Shown here piece by piece: positions 14,635 through 23,242 of a stretch of DNA of 64,000 nucleotides. Origin of the DNA: Udaeobacter sp963725505 (lineage in GTDB: Bacteria; Verrucomicrobiota; Verrucomicrobiia; Chthoniobacterales; UBA10450); contig CAVRYN010000006.1 in the NCBI GenBank assembly GCA_963725505.1, positions 124,001 to 188,000 on the forward strand, read 5' to 3'. The stretch's first letter is position 1. Every line of letters starts with the position of its first letter. The notes beneath the pieces were generated by a model. The model made no database searches and was not told the origin of the DNA. It saw only the letters and a list, made by a program, of their open reading frames with translations. A program made the position numbers and the translations under genes.

Positions 14635-17192
14635 TTTCCCAATGACAACATGTTCGCGAATAACCGATACGCTCCAGGGACACCGGCCGGCAACTGCCGA
14701 AACCATGAATAACTCGTGTAGATGAAGAAACCTTTGCCTGACTTCGCAACCAGCAGACCACCGTCGAGTGGCTTTTCCTTTGGATCGTTGCACGACAGGA
14801 TCGGCGTCCAAGCGACGTCCCACTGCTTGGGAAAATAAAGTCCGCGTTCCTGAACCCATCCCTCAAAATCTTTCGACGTAATTTTGTTTGGCGTCGTGAT
14901 GAGCGGATGATTCGGCGCCAGAATACGCACCTCCGCATTTTCGTCAGTGACGCGGTCGCGTGAAATTTCCAATGAATACGGCCCTAGTTGGTTAGTCTTA
15001 AGCTCCGCCAGGGTGTTGTACTGTGCGATTGCGACTCCGCCATTCTTCACGTAGGCAAACAGTTCCGGCAACCAATTGGAAATTGTCTCCTGCGTGTTGT
15101 AGGCACGGATGCCCAGCACGACGGCAGAGAACTGCGCGAGGTTCTTCGCTGTGATCTCCGGTTCGCTCAAGATCTTCACTGAATAACCGATTTGTCTCAG
15201 GCTTTCCGGAACATCATCGCCGGCGCCGGGAATGTAACCGATACGATCGCCTTTCTTGCGGATATCGGCCCGAACAAGCTTAGCTTCCGCCGTCGGCATC
15301 AGCGTCTGAACGCCGATGTGCGGATAAGAAATGCGGACGCGCTCGAACGAATAGTCGCGGCCGTCGATGGAAACGATGGCTTGCAACATGCCCTCGCTAT
15401 CTTGATCCGGCGGTTTGACGCTAAACGTAGCCACCGTCTCGGCATCCGCCGCTTTTAAGTCTATCGGGACAACCGCAGGAGAGACTTTCCATCCCTGCGG
15501 CACAGCCAGTTTAAGTTCTCCTTTTACAGGACCGGTGGCTGCGGTGACGTGCACTGAAACAGGCTTTGGCTCATTTGTAGGAAATATGAACACGCCGTTG
15601 ACGACATTTGCGAACACGGGTGGCGCAATGACCAACGGCCGCCGCATTTCGCCCGCCACGGGGTCAACGGTGCGATACTTCGTGTCCACGATGTAACGCA
15701 GTGCTTGGTCGTTGACCTGGAGAACTATCTCGACCGGAACGGCTGGAGGATTTTCGGGCAGGCCGATAAGTTGTTGATCGTCGACAGCAAACGCGCCGAG
15801 CGTTCCGCGTTTGCGAAGCCAGTACGGCTGAGAATACGGGGTATTGTCGGGAATCCTGCACGACAGATCCTTGGTAATAAGTTCGTTCGCTGGAAGCGTC
15901 GCGTTAATCTTCGTCGAGTCGCCGGTGTTGGGAAATCGTACTTCCTGCAGTGTAAGCGGAACATTCGAGCGATTGATGGCCTCCAGCTTGATTGTCGCCG
16001 TCTGTCCTGGCGTGAACGCTTCAGTCGCTGTCGACGCTTCGACATGCAAGCCGAGACATGCGGCGATGATCTTGTCCAACTCTGCTTTTTTCTCCGGGAT
16101 CCAGGACTCATCCTGAACTCCACTCATCGCCTGCCGCAGCTTCAATAACTCGGGCACCGACGCCGCTGGGTCGGCCGGATCGAACTTCGAAATGATCTGA
16201 CGAATTTCTGCAGCAATGGGTTCCGAATTGGGAACGCGCGACCAGCTTGTATCGACGCCTTCAAAAACGGAGTTCGTCATCGGCTGACCTTCCAACGGTT
16301 TGAAATATTCTTTTCGCACCCCGCGACGCGGCGGGCTGCCCACGCCCTGGCTCTTGTGCATGCTCAGACTGGCTGCCGCGATTTCCGTGTACGCTTTCCC
16401 AAGAAGCGGATTGTAACCGCCCGCTTCCAAAACAGTCAGACCGGTCGGATCGAAAGGGAGATTCCGGTTTGAAAAGAAAAACGGTGACGTGTTCCAAACA
16501 AGCCGCGTCGGATGCCACGGTTTCACAAAAGCCAGTTGCTCTGGGAAACGATTTGGATCACTGGCCGCCGAGAATGCTTCCTGCGCGAGAATCGCTGACG
16601 CCGTGTGATGGCCGTGCGTCAATTGATCCTCCGGACTGAAGCGCGTCACCATTACATCCGGTCGGAAATTCCGGACGACCCACACGACGTCAGCAAGAAT
16701 TTTGTCGTGATCCCAGAAGCGCATTGTCTCTTCCGCCGTTTTGGAAAACCCGAAATCGGTTGCTCGTGTGAAGAACTGTTGCGCATGGTCAATGCGCCGC
16801 GCATCGAGCAATTCTTCTGTTCGAATTACGCCGAGGCGCTCGCCCAGTTCGGGGCCGAGTAAATTCTGACCGCCATCCCCACGCGTAATTGACAGATAAG
16901 CGCTGTCGTAGAGCGAGCCGTTGGCCCAGAACGCCATCAGATTTGTGTTTTCATCATCGGGGTGCGCCGCAATGTAAAGAACACGGCCAAGCACGTTGAG
17001 CTTCTGCAGTGCGAGCTGAATCTCGCCACCATTCATCTGCTGGGGAGGTAACAGCGGCGGCGCATCGGCCGAATTGGTCGTGCACACGACGGCGAGCGTC
17101 GCGAGCATAACGGCTGCTCGCCAACAGCGCTCTCTGTAGCGGCGGTCTCTGACCGCCGATCGCGCGATGCTGTGGAGCGTCAGGTGCAACAT
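14631..17192 (-). CDS. PIG-L (LmbE) family deacetylase, large exported form
   Basis: Zinc-dependent N-deacetylase of the PIG-L/LmbE family. The metal motif AAHPDDE is near residue 75, with RGDGGQN and GHHTASA further on. The remaining 500 residues are beta-rich domains resembling NPCBM/NEW3-type modules, ending in a ThuA-like segment (VVLGIRAYNT, FIYTSYSWFRQLP). A hydrophobic AAVMLATLAVV followed by TNSADA suggests export. The start is uncertain: TTG 17246, ATG 17192 and ATG 17108 are possible, and a REP hairpin (17135-17158) falls inside the two longer ones. BshB, the second bacillithiol enzyme, belongs to this family but is far smaller and cytoplasmic. Confidence 0.82.
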   Translation of the reverse strand: MLHLTLHSIARSAVRDRRYRERCWRAAVMLATLAVVCTTNSADAPPLLPPQQMNGGEIQLALQKLNVLGRVLYIAAHPDDENTNLMAFWANGSLYDSAYLSITRGDGGQNLLGPELGERLGVIRTEELLDARRIDHAQQFFTRATDFGFSKTAEETMRFWDHDKILADVVWVVRNFRPDVMVTRFSPEDQLTHGHHTASAILAQEAFSAASDPNRFPEQLAFVKPWHPTRLVWNTSPFFFSNRNLPFDPTGLTVLEAGGYNPLLGKAYTEIAAASLSMHKSQGVGSPPRRGVRKEYFKPLEGQPMTNSVFEGVDTSWSRVPNSEPIAAEIRQIISKFDPADPAASVPELLKLRQAMSGVQDESWIPEKKAELDKIIAACLGLHVEASTATEAFTPGQTATIKLEAINRSNVPLTLQEVRFPNTGDSTKINATLPANELITKDLSCRIPDNTPYSQPYWLRKRGTLGAFAVDDQQLIGLPENPPAVPVEIVLQVNDQALRYIVDTKYRTVDPVAGEMRRPLVIAPPVFANVVNGVFIFPTNEPKPVSVHVTAATGPVKGELKLAVPQGWKVSPAVVPIDLKAADAETVATFSVKPPDQDSEGMLQAIVSIDGRDYSFERVRISYPHIGVQTLMPTAEAKLVRADIRKKGDRIGYIPGAGDDVPESLRQIGYSVKILSEPEITAKNLAQFSAVVLGIRAYNTQETISNWLPELFAYVKNGGVAIAQYNTLAELKTNQLGPYSLEISRDRVTDENAEVRILAPNHPLITTPNKITSKDFEGWVQERGLYFPKQWDVAWTPILSCNDPKEKPLDGGLLVAKSGKGFFIYTSYSWFRQLPAGVPGAYRLFANMLSLGK
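17135..17158. repeat. REP hairpin, family B (copy 2)
   Basis: TGTAG followed by CGGCGGTCtctGACCGCCG: an 8-bp perfect hairpin identical in type to the elements at 3212 and 25234. It lies inside the 5' end of the deacetylase frame if an upstream start is used. Confidence 0.7.
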
Positions 17193-17253
17193 CGGACTCC
17201 CGGTTGTGAACGTCCCATCGACACTATCGTCCCAAGTCCGAGACAACCCGGCG

Positions 17254-18324
17254 TTACTTGTTGATATCCTGCTTGGCGTCGAGTCGGGTGATCAGCGCTT
17301 GGATGCTCTGTTTCTGCGCATCCGTAGGAGCCGCAGTTTGTGCCTGCTTCGCATCATTGGCTGCGCCGGCGAAATCACCAGCTGCAGATTTAATGCGAGC
17401 CTGAGCGAGATATCCATAAACCCCCTGCGGAAAACGTTTGGCGACGTCCTTGAAGATCTCCATCGCTTCAGCACCCTTCTTCTGATTCTGCAACTGTCGA
17501 CCATACGAATATAGTTGCTGTGCAGTGGCAATTTCGACCGCATGAGCCCAGACGGTTTTTGCGTCGTCCGGGCGATTCAAGGCTTTAAGGAGATCTGCTT
17601 TAGTGCTGAGATTATCGAACCGTTCCTCGTTCTGAATCGATGCGTCAGCCCAGCGCAACGCTTCATCGAGATTGATCTTTCTCGTTAGGCAAAATTGCGC
17701 CGCTTCGTCCAAAGCTTGCCAGGTAAACTGACCACGCCCCTTTAGCTGCGCCCGGATATTTTCTAACGTCTGGTCCGCGTCCTTAATGGAGACTGTGAAC
17801 GGAACACCCAGCTTTTCCCACTTCATGGTTACCGCCGTCGAATCCGGTTTCAAATCTTCGAATTCGAATTCGAGCGCCTCTTTCTGCTCGGCGAGTGGCC
17901 GCGGTTTCACATTCACTCGCAAAGCATCCTCGTCTTGCTTATAACTGTAGCTTCCCCACGCAGTGTTGGTTTTCGAAAAAATGACCGTCCACGAATCCGG
18001 GTTCGGGATCATGTGCAGTCCATAAATTCCTTTGGCAAGCGGCTTCCCCTCCACCGAAACCGGATCGCTGAATTCAATCGTCGTGTTTTCGTTGGCACCC
18101 GCGCGCCAGACCTTGCCGTACGGAACGAGGCCGCCCCAAATCTTTCGTCCGTTCACCAATGGGCGATGGTACTTGACCGTAATATCCGTCAACGCAACGC
18201 GCTGTTTCACTTCGGCAGCCTGACTGACATCAGGCAGGTTCAAATCGTTTTGTGCAGAAACGGTCCCGCCAAGTCCGAGAATGGCGAGACAAAGAGCAAA
18301 CGGCTTAAGCGTGATTGTTTTCAT
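17254..18324 (-). CDS. DUF2911 domain protein with C-terminal TPR-like repeats
   Basis: 356 residues. Signal peptide at 1-24 (LCLAILGLGGTVSA). DUF2911 covers about 35-180 with its characteristic ITVKYHRPLVNGRKIWGG, VPYGKVWRAGANENT and GIYGLHMIP. A helical TPR-like region follows from about 200 to 340 (DEALRWADASIQNE, AEAMEIFKDVAKRFPQG). Periplasmic; DUF2911 proteins have no established function. It is first in a minus-strand series leading to the PIG-L, symporter and bsh genes, and probably carries the operon promoter upstream near 18325-18400. Confidence 0.85.
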   Translation of the reverse strand: MKTITLKPFALCLAILGLGGTVSAQNDLNLPDVSQAAEVKQRVALTDITVKYHRPLVNGRKIWGGLVPYGKVWRAGANENTTIEFSDPVSVEGKPLAKGIYGLHMIPNPDSWTVIFSKTNTAWGSYSYKQDEDALRVNVKPRPLAEQKEALEFEFEDLKPDSTAVTMKWEKLGVPFTVSIKDADQTLENIRAQLKGRGQFTWQALDEAAQFCLTRKINLDEALRWADASIQNEERFDNLSTKADLLKALNRPDDAKTVWAHAVEIATAQQLYSYGRQLQNQKKGAEAMEIFKDVAKRFPQGVYGYLAQARIKSAAGDFAGAANDAKQAQTAAPTDAQKQSIQALITRLDAKQDINK

Positions 18325-18499
18325 AGTCGTGGCGCTTACCCTGCTCGGATTTTCGATAGTTCGCTACCAGATAATTAAAGATTTCGCTTCGCCCAAAACC
18401 TTCGAATCTCGCCTGGCGCAGACAGCTGATGAACGGCCAACAAGCTGTTGCACTAGAGCGGCGCCTGATCTCTGAGCTTAAATTCATGCGCCGCTTAGC

Positions 18500-19483
18500 A
18501 GCATCTACCGGTGCGGACGTTGATTAGTCACGAACAACCTCGATGCACTAATGCTGTCACGATCGCTCAGGAATCCAGCGACGGCATCTGATTTCGCAGC
18601 GCCTGGATCAAGCTCATTAAACGACGTGATCCGAAGGGAGCCGTTGATATACCATTCACGCCTGCCGCTCCGGAATTATCGAGCTCGCACTTGTCGGAAG
18701 CTCAATTACTCATACCGCTGAACTCCCGAGGCAGAGAGCAGCTCAACCCTTCGTTCGAAGCGTGAGCTCTGGAATTACCTCATTGCCGTTCGCTCGCACA
18801 TCGCGACCTTAGTTCGAACCGTCGTATCCAACGTGCCTTGAAAGCTACAGCAATTTCATGGATCGTCAGCGGTTCGAAGTATCCGCTTCTCCTCGATTCA
18901 CATCAGTGAATCATGGCGACATCACCCGCTCTGCATCCGAGCAATGGCAGATCTACGTTCAGTTCGAGCTGTTCAGTTGAAACAGCTGCGCCTGTACGTT
19001 TCTCGGGAGAAGCCCAGATGCTAACTGGGGCGGTCGTTGATTGAATCGTGAAGGGACGGACAACTGCCCGATTGCGTCTGCTACCATCCGCAGGCAGCCC
19101 GCGACAGCACTTCGAAGCTACGTGTGTCCATCAGCAAGATCGCACTGGCAACGATGGTCTACACTGCTCCATGTCGAGCTTATGGCAGCGCGATCGTCAC
19201 AGCACTTCGGCAGACTCGATATCGAGCGATCATGCCGAATCGAATCTCGGCGCTTCTCGAGCTGAGCAGTATAGTCTACGAGCGCTTAAAGAGCTTTGCC
19301 ATGCTATGGCGATTCAATCCGGTGCATGCGAAAAGACCAGTAAACGCATGCACTAAACAACAGTGGCGATCTCCAGCTGACTCGTTCCGATAGCAAAACA
19401 TCTTCGCGACATCTGCAGCTTGTAACACTTCAAGAAACGCCCAAGATGCAAACACAAATAAGGGGACTCATCGCGTCCCCTTA
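18500..19483. other. Non-coding, hairpin-rich region; candidate large structured RNA
   Basis: About 1 kb with no plausible protein in any frame. It is packed with perfect inverted repeats: 18740-18768 (AGCTCA/TGAGCT around TTCG/CGAA), 18868-18887, 18895-18912 (GATTCAC/GTGAATC), 18967-18987 (AGCTGTT/AACAGCT), 19013-19029 (CCCAG/CTGGG), 19206-19239 (TTCGGCA/TGCCGAA enclosing CTCGATATCGAG), 19298-19310 and 19322-19353 (GTGCATGCG/CGCATGCAC). It closes with a 9-bp hairpin at 19459. I do not recognise a known RNA family (not RNase P, tmRNA or SRP). The strand cannot be decided from the hairpins alone. It could also be decayed sequence. Confidence 0.35.
19459..19483 (-). terminator. Strong hairpin 3' of the small membrane genes
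   Basis: Nine-base arms TAAGGGGAC and GTCCCCTTA with a 7-base loop. Read on the minus strand it lies 60 bases past the stop of the 99-residue gene and is followed by TTTGTGTTTG, so it could be that transcript's terminator. Read on the plus strand it ends the hairpin-rich region but has no T run; a second TCCCCTT at 19487 could pair with the same left arm. Confidence 0.5.
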
Positions 19484-19542
19484 AAATCCCCTTCTAGGAG
19501 GGAACGGTGAACAAGTCGATGTCCCCGCGTGGCGGCAAGTCG

Positions 19543-19842
19543 CTATGGCTTCATGCTCTGGAGGTAGACACATGACGTCTTCGACGTCGCGCTGCGATGG
19601 ACGTAAAACTGCCCATAAGACCGGTCAAAGTCTGCTTCGAAGTCCGCACGAGACTTCTTCGAGAGCGCTGACAGCAGGATACCAATAACGCCAAGCCACA
19701 GGCCAGTACTCAACGCGCCATTTCCCTCGAACCACGCTACCGCTGACGGCCAGAAGAATCCGACCAGGAACACGATCACAGCCAACGGGACAATCCAAAG
19801 AACCGGAGTGAACAGGAGACGCCGATATACCGCCGCACGCAT
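19543..19842 (-). CDS. Small two-span membrane protein
   Basis: 99 residues with two hydrophobic segments (PVLWIVPLAVIVFLVGFFW and GLWLGVIGILLSAL) and a charged C-terminal tail (KKSRADFEADFDRSYGQF). The ATG at 19842 follows the stop of the 60-residue gene by one base, with GGTGAG as a possible ribosome site across the junction, so the two are coupled. No family recognised. Ends before the hairpin at 19459. Confidence 0.5.
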   Translation of the reverse strand: MRAAVYRRLLFTPVLWIVPLAVIVFLVGFFWPSAVAWFEGNGALSTGLWLGVIGILLSALSKKSRADFEADFDRSYGQFYVHRSATSKTSCVYLQSMKP

Positions 19843-19843
19843 C

Positions 19844-20026
19844 TCACCACTCGACGACCAGGCGCATCGCACGAGGCAGACCTAGCAGTATCGGGAGCGC
19901 AATCCGTGCAGTCACGAATAGCCCGATAACGAAACCAAGCGACACCCAAGGCAGACCGGACCAACCCTGCGCCTTCACCGTGAGAACCAGTACTAAGCAG
20001 AATAGAAGCGCGATGATCGTTTGCAC
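19844..20026 (-). CDS. Small two-span membrane protein, partner of the next gene
   Basis: 60 residues, almost entirely two membrane spans (IIALLFCLVLVLTV and LPWVSLGFVIGLFV), beginning MQTIIALL. Located between the CPBP protease and the 99-residue membrane protein on the same strand. The TGA stop is followed after one base by the next start. No family recognised; the two peptides may form one small membrane complex. Confidence 0.45.
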   Translation of the reverse strand: MQTIIALLFCLVLVLTVKAQGWSGLPWVSLGFVIGLFVTARIALPILLGLPRAMRLVVEW

Positions 20027-20077
20027 GTGTTCAGGCCTGACTAAATACAGAGCCTAACCAACTGCTCAATCCAAAAA

Positions 20078-20839
20078 TCATCGGCGCTTACGCAACAGAA
20101 CTGCGCCATAAATGCATAATGGTATTGGGGCGAAAGCCAGTGCCGCGGCACGCAACAGCGATGGTTGAATTTCGATTCCGAGCCGGTTGACATGTACGAA
20201 CGCGTTCATCCCGCCGTGTAAAACTGCAACCGGCCAGATAGATCGGCCTGCAATTCGCAAACACGCGAATACCACGCCGAGCAGAAATGCCCATATCAAT
20301 TGTGCAACCACGCGCGCTTCAGCATGACCGGCAAAAAGGTTCAAGACGTGCGGAACACTAAATAAAACGCTGGAAATAAGGATTGCCCGCCACACATCGC
20401 TCAGCCTCTGATCGTCTGAATTAGCGCTTAGGAGGAGCGATAGAATGAGGCCGCGAAACACCAACTCCTCCAGCGCACCAGCGGCAAAACCGTTGAGCGC
20501 GACGCCGCCAGCCAAGCTTGGCTGGCTCAGGTTTAAGGCCAGCGTTCCGGTGAACAAAAGCGGATACACGATCAGCGAGTAAGCCGCGACAGGCACAACG
20601 ATCAGCCACGCCCGTGACGACGGTGAACTCAGCGCGTTGGAATCCCAATTGAGTTTCCGAATGGCGTAGATTGCGATTAATCCGACAATGAAGCGGGCAA
20701 CCGCCGCAGCGTACTCTTGCCCGGCCGGATCAGTGAATCGCGATGCCGGGAGACTGACCAGAAAAATAGTCGCGGCGAGGAAGGCGATCGTAATCGCAAG
20801 GCCGACCCAAATTTTCCGCGCAAGAGTACCAGGAGCCAC
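20078..20839 (-). CDS. CPBP (Abi/Rce1-like) intramembrane metalloprotease
   Basis: 253 residues, about seven membrane spans. The glutamate motif EELVFRG near residue 123 is EExxxR, followed by FSVPHVLN (FxxxH) and HGGMNAF, the three conserved motifs of the CPBP family. In bacteria such proteins are linked to bacteriocin immunity and membrane protein processing; Rce1 is the eukaryotic homologue. Separated by 34 bases from nadE downstream of its start. The substrate is unknown; the two tiny membrane genes that follow could be candidates. Confidence 0.85.
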   Translation of the reverse strand: MAPGTLARKIWVGLAITIAFLAATIFLVSLPASRFTDPAGQEYAAAVARFIVGLIAIYAIRKLNWDSNALSSPSSRAWLIVVPVAAYSLIVYPLLFTGTLALNLSQPSLAGGVALNGFAAGALEELVFRGLILSLLLSANSDDQRLSDVWRAILISSVLFSVPHVLNLFAGHAEARVVAQLIWAFLLGVVFACLRIAGRSIWPVAVLHGGMNAFVHVNRLGIEIQPSLLRAAALAFAPIPLCIYGAVLLRKRR

Positions 20840-20873
20840 TCAAACGTGGTTCTATTGATACGGATGCCAGGCG

Positions 20874-22659
20874 TCAACGCGGATAAGCATTGACCTGCTT
20901 CCTCGGCCAATGCCACGAGAACTCCCGGTGATCAGCGCGTGTTTTCCGCTCAGCGACATATCTGTTAATCGACGTACTCTTTGCGCGATCGGCATTTTGC
21001 GGCCAAGTCCAAAGGCGCGGCTTGTGACCTTTAAGTCCGGGCGCGGCTTGCTCGCGTTTGTATTCGTTGAGATCGACGCGGCGCTGCACCCAGCGCACGG
21101 TTTTTTCGTCGAACCCGCGCGCGATGATGTCGCGGGCGCTCAGGTTTTCTTCGACGTAAAGCTGCAAGATCTGATCGAGAATTTCATACGGCGGCAGCGT
21201 GTCCTGGTCTTTTTGGTTCGGCTTCAACTCTGCGCTGGGCGCCTTGTCGATTGTCGATCTTGGAATAATCCCTGCCACGCCGGAGGTCGCCGCGGCGACC
21301 GAAGGCGGGTCGCGCTTGTCGCCTGATCTCATTGCGTAATCGGAATTAATCCAGCGCGCCAGCTCGTAAACCATTGTTTTTGGCACGTCGCTGATCACAG
21401 CCAGTCCGCCGGCCATGTCGCCGTAAATTGTGCAATAGCCGACGGCGAGTTCGCTCTTGTTTCCAGTGGTCAGCAAGAGATGACCGAACTTGTTCGAAAG
21501 CGCCATCAAGGTCATCGCGCGCAGGCGCGGCTGCATATTTTCCTCAGTCTCGTTTTCGGGCAGACCTTTGAAAATTTCTTTGAACTGTGATTTGAACACG
21601 GCGAAGGCGTCGGTGATCGGGATTTCGAGAAATTTAATTCCGAGATTGCGCGCCAGCGCGCGCGCATCATCGATGCTGCCGCGCGATGAGTAAGGGCTGG
21701 GCATCGAAACTCCGGTCACGTTTTCCGCGCCGAGCGCATCGACCGCGATTACCGCAGTCACTGCGGAATCAACGCCGCCACTCAGGCCCACAACTGCCGA
21801 TCGGAAGTTGCACTTTCGACAATAGTCGCGAACTCCCAGAGAAAGCGCGGCGAAAAGTTCCTCCGGCGTTTTACCTTCGTGAAATTCAAGTGCGGCTGTC
21901 GAATCCGTATCGACGACTTTTTCGTCTTCACGAAATGCAGCCAGTTGCGCGATCAACTTGCCAGCGGCATTCACCGCGAAGGAATTGCCATCAAACACAA
22001 GTTGATCGTTGCCGCCGACCAGATTGCAGTAACAGATTGGCCGTTGATGACGCTCGTGCGAGCTCCGCCACCATCTCGTAGCGGATCGCGGGTTTATGCA
22101 AGTTAAACGGCGAGGAGCTTAGATTGACGATGATCTCCGCGCCTTGCTCTACCAAGCTGCGCACCGGTTCGACGTCGTAGAGCGGTCGCGGCAGGTAATG
22201 TTCTGTCCAAATATCTTCACAAATGGTTACGCCGATTTTTTTGCCTTTCACTTCTAGCGGCTCGACGCGACTGGCCGGCTCGAAATAGCGGTCTTCGTCG
22301 AAAACATCGTAGGTGGGTAGAAGCGATTTGTGCGCTTTCCGTAGCGGTTTGCCGCGTTCGAGCAGAGCGGCGGCGTTATGAAACGGCTTGCCCCGTCCTT
22401 CGTTGCGATCGACAAAACCGACCAGCAACGCTGCCTCGCCAACGCGAGAATGCAGCTTTTCCAGGATCGCAAGGTTCTCCAGAACGAAACGCGATTTGAA
22501 AACCAAATCCTGTGGCGGATAGCCGGTGATGGCCAGTTCCGGCGTCAGAATTAGTTCCGCGCCTGCAGCCGCAAGACGCTCATAGGCGCCGATGATCAAT
22601 TCGCAATTACCCATCAAATCCCCGACGGTCGGGTTAATTTGAGCAAAACCAATCTTCAT
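20874..22659 (-). CDS. nadE: Glutamine-dependent NAD+ synthetase (one frameshift)
   Basis: Last step of NAD synthesis: amidation of nicotinate adenine dinucleotide with glutamine as nitrogen donor. The N-terminal nitrilase-type glutaminase domain shows Glu in LTPELAITGYPP, Lys in RKAHKSLLP and Cys in VTICEDIW. The C-terminal ATP-pyrophosphatase domain has the P-loop GLSGGVDSA and TTGNKSELAVGY. The frame slips near 22051-22056; correcting one base gives RHQRPICYCNLVGGNDQLVF, a textbook linker between domains. The product is about 595 residues, normal for the fused form. NadE is essential unless another copy exists, so a sequence error is likely. Confidence 0.9.
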
Positions 22660-22779
22660 GCCGCTACGGCAGACTATCCGCAAGCTTCCAACGGGCAAGC
22701 CCGGCAAGCGAGGGGGTCCGGTGCACAACAACTGCCACGCAGTCAAGCTTGGCGGCTGTTTACATTGTGATCCGTCCGC

Positions 22780-22908
22780 CTAGCGATTGTTGACCACTTG
22801 CGGCGCAGGTCCACCACGGCGGATTCGTCCTGTGGCGAACTTGCTCACCTCCATCTTGTCGCTCACCTGCTGAATTTTCGCGTCCTGCTCTTTAAGGCGC
22901 GCAGTGAA
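22780..22908 (-). pseudogene. C-terminal scrap of a tail-fibre/endosialidase-chaperone-type protein
   Basis: The translation TARLKEQDAKIQQVSDKMEV, then SK and PAPQVVNN, resembles the extreme C-terminus of proteins with an S74 intramolecular chaperone domain common in this phylum. The rest of the gene is missing. Between EVSK and PAPQ lie ten extra codons, FATGRIRRGG, made by the palindromic element at 22810-22839. The surrounding 22660-23240 holds nothing else that looks like a gene. Confidence 0.4.
22810..22839. repeat. In-frame palindromic insertion element (copy 2)
   Basis: On the minus strand TTCGCCACAGGACGAATCCG then CCGTGGTGGA, 30 bases, nearly identical to 7475-7503. It encodes FATGRIRRGG inside the decayed reading frame and leaves the frame unchanged. 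Confidence 0.7.
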
Positions 22909-23025
22909 AGTTCTACAGCCGATCACACAATGCTGTGATTCGCGTTTACGATGACGCGGGCAAAGTGTTGAAACACACGAGCACGCTGGCGATTTCAAAG
23001 AGTGGTAGTCTGCTTCGTATAAGTC

Positions 23026-23054
23026 GGGCGGTCACCGAAAAGAGGTGACCGCCC
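23026..23054. terminator. Perfect 11-bp hairpin
   Basis: GGGCGGTCACC and GGTGACCGCCC flank the loop GAAAAGA. No T run follows on either strand, so it may be a terminator remnant or a REP-type element ahead of the histidine kinase gene. Confidence 0.45.
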
Positions 23055-23242
23055 CAAGCGTAGCTAAGCCCACGCGCTTTCGGCTGGACTCGCTTCGAGC
23101 TTAGCTGGCGCAATCTGTAGATCAAACCCGCTTCATGGTTCTTTCTTTCATTTTCGACCCGCTAGATGGACTTCTTATTGGGGTCCGAAAGAGGCGAAGA
23201 ACTTAGCGGGGAAAAACCCTCCGCCTGATTTAGATCTTTCTT

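Noticed and set aside
19041..19393. Three overlapping frames of 74-102 codons in the hairpin-rich region
   Set aside because: No ribosome-binding sites, no hydrophobic or domain pattern, and the frames cut across the hairpins; not supported as proteins.
19507..19570. 22-codon plus-strand frame (GTG 19507) with good AGGAGG upstream, overlapping another short frame
   Set aside because: Attractive as a leader peptide, but no plus-strand gene follows for over 3 kb and it is antisense to the 99-residue membrane gene.
22780..22998. 72-codon minus-strand frame as an independent small gene
   Set aside because: Only its last 40 codons resemble a known protein end, and the first 30 are noise; treated as a remnant.
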